From: Aureobasidium sp. EXF-3400
Taxonomy: Eukaryota; Ascomycota; Dothideomycetes; Dothideales; Saccotheciaceae
Direction of reading: 5' to 3'
DNA length: 64,000 bases
Assembly: GCA_024195585.1 (NCBI GenBank)
Contig: SWBL01000249.1
Coordinates: 16,563 to 80,562 of the forward strand
Made by a program: the position numbers and the translations under genes. The notes beneath the pieces were generated by a model. The model made no database searches, was not told where the DNA came from, and saw only the letters and a list, made by a program, of their open reading frames with translations. Of this stretch, positions 57,825 to 64,000 are shown piece by piece. The first letter of the stretch is position 1. Each line of letters starts with the position of its first letter.

Positions 57825-59087
57825 ATGAGCAGACCTACACCCATTGATACACAGTCTTCCAATGCACTGAAGCGTGCGGGGACCAGAATTATTCAGTTCC
57901 TCTCGCCGAGGAAATCAGATTTCTCTCCTACAAGTCCAAGAAAATTTCAGAAGCCTTTGCCTCCATTTGAGCCCCAGAAACTACTAGCTTCGGCGGCTGC
58001 ACTTCCTGAGTCATCTAAACATGGATTACAGAGGGTTTCGTCACATCAATTACTTCGTCCATCTGATTCTCGAGCTTCTCTGCGTCCACCTGTTCACTCG
58101 CGCCCGCGTTCTAAATCTCCAGACTCTCGACACTATCGGGAGAGATCTAGAGACTCTCGGCGCTCTCACCATCGATCTATGTCGAAAGCCTCAATGCGCT
58201 CGTTTGACTCTAGATTGACGCGAGAGGAGCCGTATAGAGACCCCGACGACCGCGATTTCCATCTGAAAAAAGATTACGGATTGGACACAATCGATGGCAT
58301 CAAACATCTGTGGACAAATCTTTACCTCGGAAAGCAATTCATCGGCCATTTCTATTGTCGCCAGGAGCCACGACTTTACCCCGATTGCTTCTTTCCGGGT
58401 ATGATAATCTGGGCGACACACAGTGTGTTCCAGAATAATCAGAATGCTGTACCTGGAGATCCTCTCATTGGTATAACCAAACAAGCACCTGTGTATGCAA
58501 AGATGCGGCCCATGATAGTGCTGTATCCTACGAACACTGGCTTGTGCTGCGCTCCTATGTTCTCCCTCAACAACAGAAAAGACCGGAGTGGTGAAAAGCA
58601 ATATGAATACTTCAGCATCACCGAGGAGGGTGATGATTGGGAGGGCGAGACAAGATACTATGGTGTCCTCACGTTCCGACCTCATGCCGGACGACGAAGA
58701 GAATTGAAATCAAGGACTTTCGTCAGGCTGCACCAAACGATGTATGTCAGTACACGGGAGTACATCGAAACCGATCTGGGATACCTTCCAGGAGACCAGT
58801 ACAACCGACTGATAATCGCTCTTGACTTCTATCAAGAGACACGCAAGCACATTGCCTACAACTACTTCCAGGAACAGTACAAGAATCGAGGCATGAGGTT
58901 GCTTGCTGGCGGTGATGTAGGCCAGCACGAGAGTGATGAGTTGAAAGTACAGAACGGCAGAATGCGCGACTATCAACCTGTGAGGGATGACCGCACAATG
59001 GTCTGGTCTCTCCTTGGCAAGAAGAAGGAGCTGATGGGCTCCAAGTCAAAGAGTGCAGACTGGGGACGACTGGAGCTAGATTATTAG
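57825..59087 (+). CDS. DUF6590-like protein (copy 3)
   Basis: Unknown function; family of 28323 and 56659. 420 aa, no intron. The N-terminal 140 residues are disordered, rich in Ser, Pro and Arg (SPRKSDFSPTSPRKF, RERSRDSRRSHHRS). The family blocks then follow: FFPGMIIWATHSV, APVYAKMRPMIVLYP, GLCCAPMF, then a 60-residue insertion relative to copy 1 (acidic EEGDDWEGETRY). The last block is LGYLPGDQYNRLIIALDFY, followed by a helical extension. Copies 2 and 3 are tandem, so duplication is likely. No membrane or signal segment. Confidence 0.65.
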   Translation: MSRPTPIDTQSSNALKRAGTRIIQFLSPRKSDFSPTSPRKFQKPLPPFEPQKLLASAAALPESSKHGLQRVSSHQLLRPSDSRASLRPPVHSRPRSKSPDSRHYRERSRDSRRSHHRSMSKASMRSFDSRLTREEPYRDPDDRDFHLKKDYGLDTIDGIKHLWTNLYLGKQFIGHFYCRQEPRLYPDCFFPGMIIWATHSVFQNNQNAVPGDPLIGITKQAPVYAKMRPMIVLYPTNTGLCCAPMFSLNNRKDRSGEKQYEYFSITEEGDDWEGETRYYGVLTFRPHAGRRRELKSRTFVRLHQTMYVSTREYIETDLGYLPGDQYNRLIIALDFYQETRKHIAYNYFQEQYKNRGMRLLAGGDVGQHESDELKVQNGRMRDYQPVRDDRTMVWSLLGKKKELMGSKSKSADWGRLELDY

Positions 59088-60044
59088 AGTAACGATAGTC
59101 AACGAATAGACTCTGTATGGTTCTTTTGGACTTCTCCTTCCGGTGGCGATTCACCAAACTCCTATCGCAAAGTGTTGCGATGCAAATCCACTGAATCAAG
59201 TACATGTGGCATCACATACACTAGACCATGGCACAGTAAGCAGTCGCCTTGTGCAACAATCATACAAATCTACACTCAGTATTAAGCGTGACAGATTCAA
59301 GACATGATCGCATGGACTCTAGTAGGAGGGAAGGAGGTGTCGTCAGGAAAGCTCCACTGAAAATGCCGAGTTTCTGCCATGGATTCTGCACGAGGACAAG
59401 TTAATCTCGCAACCACCTCCATTGAACAACAGACATGAATTGTCTGACATGAGTTGTCTTTTCAAGCGATCCAATAATCGCAAATGAACTCTGCAATGGA
59501 CAGGTAGTTTATCGCATGGATCTGATGTCTAAACTGCATGCCATACTTGACTGACCAATCACATCTTGGTGTGTCGTTTCGATAAACGCCTGCCAAATAT
59601 ACCATCACCAGTCTGGACACTGTCTCCAGCGTCAAGCCAATCAACAAATTAATGGGCGGCTACGAAATAAGGCGTCTTTGTTCTTTATTAGACTAAGTAC
59701 CAAGACAAGTGATTGGGAGGTGCACAGCATGTGGCACGGACTTCTGACAAGGACTTCGGCGCGTAACAACCAGAAGTTCGGCGAGTATGAATGGTAGGTC
59801 GAGACGTAACTTCCTGCTTCGTATCCTCCAACCTGTTCTTGCATTTTGTGTTGTTCGTTCCTTCTGCTTCTTCTTGCTTTGTGTATTGCGATTGGATTCA
59901 TTGTTTACACGAGCTGGTTTTCTCGTCTTCAGTGCCTTGCGATTGTCTGTCTTTGACTTTTGTCTCTTGCAACCTCCCTCCGCCATACCCAGACGAAGAG
60001 GCCATCGAACTTTCTTCAAGAGTCAGTTCAACAATAAAGTCGCA
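59088..60044. other. Intergenic, no gene seen
   Basis: 957 bp. The last 250 bp are T/C-rich leader of the next gene, whose frame stays open back to 59787 without motif. No other gene supported. Confidence 0.45.
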
Positions 60045-61892
60045 ATGCGATTCCCTTCTTTTGCTTTTGCTGCCGTGGCTGGCCTATGGCAGCAGCCACT
60101 CGCTCCCGAGGAAGAAACGATCACAAGCACGCGCCATATACATATCACTAGAACTATCACCAACTCAGCCAGCACGATATATGCTGTGCGTATGGGCACG
60201 GCCACTGTATATATGGAATACCGTCCTGCTACCATGATGCCCAAGTCCATTCCCTGGCAAGCACTACCCACAACACATCTCGAAGTGCGCTCGGAAGCAA
60301 CCAGTACAATGCATATCAAAGCCACTCAGACCGTAGCTCAAGTCCAGGCTACAGTGTTTGCAAGCAAAGTTGGGACCTCGATCTCGACCATCACGGATGC
60401 TCCTCAATCTCTGATTGATGAGGCTGCAAAGGATGCAGCAGAACTGTCGTCCTCGCAATTGGCAGCGGCGATCTCATCTGCTGAAGCTGATGCACTAGCA
60501 CACTCCACTGTTGCATTTCTGGCAAGCACTGAGGCATCCGCTCCTTCTTCACCCACTCAGCCAGAGCCCGCACAGTACACCAATTCGAGCTCTGCATCGA
60601 CTTTAACTAAGCCTTTAGCTGCCAATCCAAGCGTTAGCAGTGGTAGCACTGACACGTTGCTACCGATTGGTCTTGAGCTTCGATCTAATGCAGGAATGAC
60701 AACGACTGGTCAGCAACAAGCAACAACCACAGAAGTGCCAGCTACCGTAGTTGCTGTGATCTATGGCTCTTCAACATCAACCATGACATCGGTCCCTCCG
60801 ACTTTTCTGGCGGGCATTGCTTCCTCGCAAGTCTTAGCTACATCAGTGTCAAGTATGTCTCAGCAGCCTGCAAGCTCTGAGGATCCCTTACGGCCCACAC
60901 AGACCAGTGACACATTCGTACCTGTCGACACCAACGCTGCTCAAGTCAAGAGTACACAAACGGCTTTGATTCAAGCTTCTTCATATAGCGACGAAGCTGC
61001 TGCTTCGAGCTCAGCTGTATCCTCGTCGACTACAACGAGTGGTCTCAGCACGCCGATTTCACAACTAGCGTCTTCGAGTTCTACGTCCGCTACCAGCAAC
61101 AAAGTCTACACCATTCCTGTCACTATGACCAGTGCAATTTCTACTTCTTCTGCTGATGACAGTCTTGTGCCGTCAGCTGCAGAGACTCCTGATTCAGCTC
61201 CTTCTCTCACAGTATATGGATCGCAAAGCACTTCGTCTACAGCAGCAGACATTGCCGCTGATAATGCAGCCGGAGCCTCAGGCGGGGACTCTGGCAGTTT
61301 CCAGCTCAGCAAAGGAGCATTTGCAGCAATCATAAGTGTCGTCTCTATTGGTGTTGGTTTGGGCAGTAAGTCACACATACCTCTTCTATTGAGCAAAACG
61401 CTAGAACAAAACGCTGACAATGTTCTAGTAATCTTCCTGGTCCTCTTCGTCATTGCCAGACGCCGTCAATGGAAAGTGCGTCAATCCATCATTCGTGCTT
61501 CCCGCCGTATCACTGGCCGCTTCTCTTCTCACCCAAACAAAACGGCATTGCGTTCTGAGAAAGAGCCGACCTTACCTATCATCGAACCACGTCAACCCAT
61601 GGGTCCTCGTCCTGCACCGTCCAGCAGACGTCAACAAGGCTTTGCAAATATCGATGCTACGCTACACACCAACTACCGAGGTGTGGAGACGGTAGGAAGA
61701 AGGGCATCTAGAGGGCCAGAGGCGTGGAGAAAGGCAATGGCCAAGGAGAGGTTGCAGCAGAGTCAGAGTCAGAGGAAGAAGCCTGAGTTGAGGGTTGATA
61801 CCGGCGTCGCATCCAGAATGGAGGAGGGGAGGGGTGTGCAAGGAGGAGCAAAGAAAAGAGGTGACTGGAAGGACTTGTTCAGGGCTCTGTGA
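60045..61892 (+). CDS. Ser/Thr-rich single-pass membrane protein
   Basis: Probable cell-surface protein with the layout of fungal wall sensors or mucin-like proteins; not recognised. Exons 60045-61365 and 61429-61892, 594 aa. The N-terminus MRFPSFAFAAVAGLW is a weak signal peptide; the ectodomain (about 30-410) is Ser/Thr/Ala-rich and likely O-glycosylated. The transmembrane segment AIISVVSIGVGLGIIFLVLFVIA is followed by basic RRRQWKVR and a 150-residue charged cytosolic tail. The 63-nt intron lies inside the membrane segment, starts GTAAGT and ends TTCTAG. ATG 60045 was chosen over the open extension to 59787. No WSC or Mid2 signature cysteines were seen. Confidence 0.75.
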   Translation: MRFPSFAFAAVAGLWQQPLAPEEETITSTRHIHITRTITNSASTIYAVRMGTATVYMEYRPATMMPKSIPWQALPTTHLEVRSEATSTMHIKATQTVAQVQATVFASKVGTSISTITDAPQSLIDEAAKDAAELSSSQLAAAISSAEADALAHSTVAFLASTEASAPSSPTQPEPAQYTNSSSASTLTKPLAANPSVSSGSTDTLLPIGLELRSNAGMTTTGQQQATTTEVPATVVAVIYGSSTSTMTSVPPTFLAGIASSQVLATSVSSMSQQPASSEDPLRPTQTSDTFVPVDTNAAQVKSTQTALIQASSYSDEAAASSSAVSSSTTTSGLSTPISQLASSSSTSATSNKVYTIPVTMTSAISTSSADDSLVPSAAETPDSAPSLTVYGSQSTSSTAADIAADNAAGASGGDSGSFQLSKGAFAAIISVVSIGVGLGSKSHIPLLLSKTLEQNADNVLVIFLVLFVIARRRQWKVRQSIIRASRRITGRFSSHPNKTALRSEKEPTLPIIEPRQPMGPRPAPSSRRQQGFANIDATLHTNYRGVETVGRRASRGPEAWRKAMAKERLQQSQSQRKKPELRVDTGVASRMEEGRGVQGGAKKRGDWKDLFRAL

Positions 61893-62038
61893 TTGAGAAA
61901 GCAGAATCATGCTTGATGGGTCCAGAAACACAGGGAGGTGACGGAATGTTTTTGTGCAGTCTTGCAAGAGTTTAATGGTATCTCAGTCTTCTTGCTGCTT
62001 GCAGTTCTTCATAGACCATACTTTGCTCCATGATCAAC

Positions 62039-63355
62039 TTATTCATCCTCATCATCGTCGTCTATACTCAACACAGCAGCTCTACCTCTGCGTTGACTCG
62101 AAGCGGGCACAGCAGACGGACCAGGCGTCCTGCCACTCAGCCTCTCCTTCTTCAACCTCTGCACAGGCGTATGGTCGACATCCATAGCATCGTCATCATC
62201 ACTGGCAATGCTGTGCGGCCTGTTACCTCCTTCTTCGTCACTGTCCTCCTCGGCATCCCTCATGGCCTTTTGTAACCTAGCAATCTTGCGTTTGATGACA
62301 GGATCGCTGTGTATATCGGCCAGAGCCAGCAGTTTCTGACATCCACCGACTGGACACTGAACAGCAGCAGCACCCTCGGAGCGCACATGATTGTTAGGCA
62401 TCTGGATCATGGAGGTGATGGCTTCCCGCTCAAACGAGTGGGGACATTTGAGGCTGGTAACAGGATCCACGAATTCTCGCAGTGTCAATGGACACCTTGT
62501 GCTGACTGTCTCTTTTGCAATCTGAAGATCGTCATCGCTGTCTTCGGCACCTGGGGCGGTCTGTCCGGCATCAGGCCGGTCTTCCTCGAACCAAAGGTGG
62601 GCGGGTGGAAGTGGGTCTTCATTGTTACGAGCATCATGGGTGATTTGCTTGAAGCCCTTGTAGTGATTGTTTCGGCTATAGCGATCGGTCATGCTCTGTG
62701 CTCCGTAGCGCTCTTTGGCACGAGCAACACGGTCATTGAAGAGTTCAGAGACGGCGAGCGGGCGTTGTGTGGCATTTGTGGGATCGGTAGGGTCAAAGTC
62801 CGGGTATTCTTCTTCGTCGTCGGCTCGTTGAGTGCGCTGTGTACGTTGTGTAGAAGCATTCGAGACGTCTTTGATCAGGTCGGAAAGGGTATGTTGCATG
62901 TCTTCGATGTTGTTGTCGACATCGATCATCTTGCGTACGTCCTTGTCCATCTGAGCAGTTATGCTGTCAACCTTGGCCTGCAGCTCCTCAAATTGAGCTT
63001 CCATCTCTTGTACACGCTGCTGACTTGCGGCGGGGTCGTCATTGTTCCTAGCCTTGTTACGAGCATTCGCCAGAGCCTTTTCCTTGCTGGTTAAAGCTTC
63101 ATTTGTCTCAGCAGCGGCCTCGCCCAGACATGCGATGACTTCAGCAAGCAGTTGGTGATTTTGCTGAAACTTGAGAGGCTGTGCTAGCTGGCGCAATTTG
63201 TCGCGGCCGGCAGCGCTGAGCGGATGTTGCAGAGGTTGATACGGTGGAAGTTCGTTGGTGGGGGCTCGTTGGGTTGAGGCAACGGTGCCAGCTCGACTCG
63301 GCGTACCTCGCGCTGGCGTTGACGCAACTGTAGAATGTCTCGTCCTGAGCGACAT
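62039..63355 (-). CDS. NSE2: SMC5/6 complex SUMO E3 ligase Nse2/Mms21
   Basis: SP-RING SUMO ligase bound to SMC5 that acts in recombination repair. 438 aa, one exon. The SP-RING is at about 286-350: C288 (TRCPLTLREF), C304 and H306 (LKCPHSFERE), C334 and C339 (VQCPVGGCQKLL). Upstream lies a helical/coiled-coil region (about 85-165) that would contact SMC5, with a Thr-Gln-Arg repeat (TQRTQRTQR) after it. The N-terminus is basic and disordered; the C-terminus is acidic with basic patches and ends DDDDEDE. The start at 63355 was preferred over 63478, since the added 41 residues have no motif. Confidence 0.93.
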   Translation of the reverse strand: MSLRTRHSTVASTPARGTPSRAGTVASTQRAPTNELPPYQPLQHPLSAAGRDKLRQLAQPLKFQQNHQLLAEVIACLGEAAAETNEALTSKEKALANARNKARNNDDPAASQQRVQEMEAQFEELQAKVDSITAQMDKDVRKMIDVDNNIEDMQHTLSDLIKDVSNASTQRTQRTQRADDEEEYPDFDPTDPTNATQRPLAVSELFNDRVARAKERYGAQSMTDRYSRNNHYKGFKQITHDARNNEDPLPPAHLWFEEDRPDAGQTAPGAEDSDDDLQIAKETVSTRCPLTLREFVDPVTSLKCPHSFEREAITSMIQMPNNHVRSEGAAAVQCPVGGCQKLLALADIHSDPVIKRKIARLQKAMRDAEEDSDEEGGNRPHSIASDDDDAMDVDHTPVQRLKKERLSGRTPGPSAVPASSQRRGRAAVLSIDDDDEDE

Positions 63356-63712
63356 TGTGTCGGTGTTTCTGGACAGGCAGATGGTCGAAGCTCTCCAGAA
63401 ATCGCTTTGGGGAAGACGCGTTGGAAGGCGCGTCCGCTCGCGCCAAGCCCAATGCGCTCCTTCCGTCTCTCCACTCACAGGGGAGTCGCTCCTACCTTCC
63501 TTGACACTTGAACTTCACGTTCGGAAATATCACAACCTTTCCATCTTGATCAATGCTGTTTGGATACTGAATTTACTATCTGCTTATGTCCATCTCGAGG
63601 CAACCAGGCCTCGGTTCTTAATCACATGAAAAGCTCTTGCGGGTATTACTGTCTCTTAGGTCTCCTCTCCGTCCTCCATCGTTCTTTCCTCATCTTTCTT
63701 CGACCATCTAAC
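63356..63712. promoter_or_regulatory. Upstream region of NSE2, with ACGCGT
   Basis: Between the NSE2 start and the carrier-gene stop (both minus strand). An ACGCGT at 63416-63421 lies 61 bp before the start. No gene here. Confidence 0.45.
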
Positions 63713-64000
63713 CTACTTGGTAATGAAGCCAAGGTAATCAGCAACAATCAGTGTCACCATTCTGTCATACATGTCAGCCATTGTCATGGTACATCATTTG
63801 GTCAAACTTACGCGTGAGGCGCAATGCGCACGTAGTAGGTTGAGAATCCTCTGTAGAATCTCAATGGGCCTTCCTCTGCTGCCACCTTCTTGAAGCAGTC
63901 AAACATGCCCTTGTACTGCACTTCGCCGTTGGGTCCCTTGGTCTGCTTCTGCAGTCTGGTCTTGACAAAGTCGAATGGCAGACTGAAGAAGGATGCGAAG
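63713..64000 (-). CDS. Mitochondrial carrier, 2-oxoglutarate/malate type (3' end, partial)
   Basis: Inner-membrane transporter of the mitochondrial carrier family. Only the last two exons are in the window: 64000-63812 and 63761-63713, joined by a GTAAGT...CAG intron. The visible protein begins within a repeat: SLPFDFVKTRLQKQTKG carries the signature Px(D/E)xx(K/R), then GMFDCFKKVAAEEGPLRFY and GFSTYYVRIAPHA, and after the splice MVTLIVADYLGFITK before the TAG. PFDFVKTRLQ with RIAPH is close to the oxoglutarate/malate (OGC) group. Most of the gene lies beyond base 64000, so substrate is not settled. Confidence 0.85.

Noticed and set aside
1..64000. CRISPR arrays, insertion sequences, transposon terminal repeats
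   Set aside because: No regularly spaced repeats, transposase or reverse transcriptase motifs seen; the window looks like ordinary fungal nuclear DNA.

Overview
This is a 64 kb stretch of nuclear genome from a filamentous ascomycete. The evidence is dense genes with few, short introns (mostly 48-70 nt, with TAAC/TGAC branch points), no operons, a Zn2Cys6 regulator, a quercetinase, a GH43 enzyme, a LysM protein next to a killer-toxin-like GH18 chitinase, and fungal forms of MED4, RAD21, REV1, NSE2, ISA1 and PMR1. The gene set suggests a Dothideomycete (Aureobasidium-like), but that is inference. Exon boundaries were worked out by hand from splice signals, reading phase and family motifs. In the genes whose exons I summed, the spliced lengths are multiples of three.

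Layout. 0.3-9 kb (+): an MEP/Amt ammonium transporter, a cytochrome b561-type membrane protein, a TBC Rab-GAP and a small Cys-rich secreted or GPI-type protein. 9.5-14 kb (-): an unrecognised HExxH protein, the Fe-S assembly factor ISA1 and a secreted GH43 enzyme. 14.2-22 kb: a RED-like splicing protein (+), an intron-containing tRNA gene, REV1 (-) and a nucleolar FKBP (+). 23-29 kb: an eight-exon Zn2Cys6 regulator (-), a possible 54-aa three-exon gene, a second HExxH paralogue and a DUF6590-like protein. 29.6-37.4 kb: a multi-LysM protein (-) and a 1119-aa chitinase (+), divergent from a 1.1 kb shared spacer. 37.5-48 kb: a conserved unknown, a calpain-like protease, MED4, quercetinase and the cohesin kleisin RAD21. 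48.9-56 kb: PMR1 Ca/Mn ATPase, a Gfo/Idh/MocA oxidoreductase and a conserved unknown. 56.6-64 kb: two more DUF6590-like genes (one with an in-frame TGA), a Ser/Thr-rich single-pass membrane protein, the SUMO ligase NSE2 and the 3' end of a mitochondrial oxoglutarate-type carrier.

Functional links. The LysM/chitinase pair is a plausible chitin-binding and chitin-degrading module under one bidirectional promoter. RAD21, NSE2 and REV1 all serve chromosome cohesion or repair, and RAD21 and NSE2 each have an ACGCGT box 60-80 bp before the start codon. The best candidates for something undescribed are the two HExxH paralogues, one of them beside a DUF6590-like gene, and the DUF6590-like family itself (three copies, one interrupted). 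Other unusual points are a LysM array built one exon per domain, two GC-AG introns, a 24-nt microexon, and a frame-preserving intron that splits a transmembrane segment.
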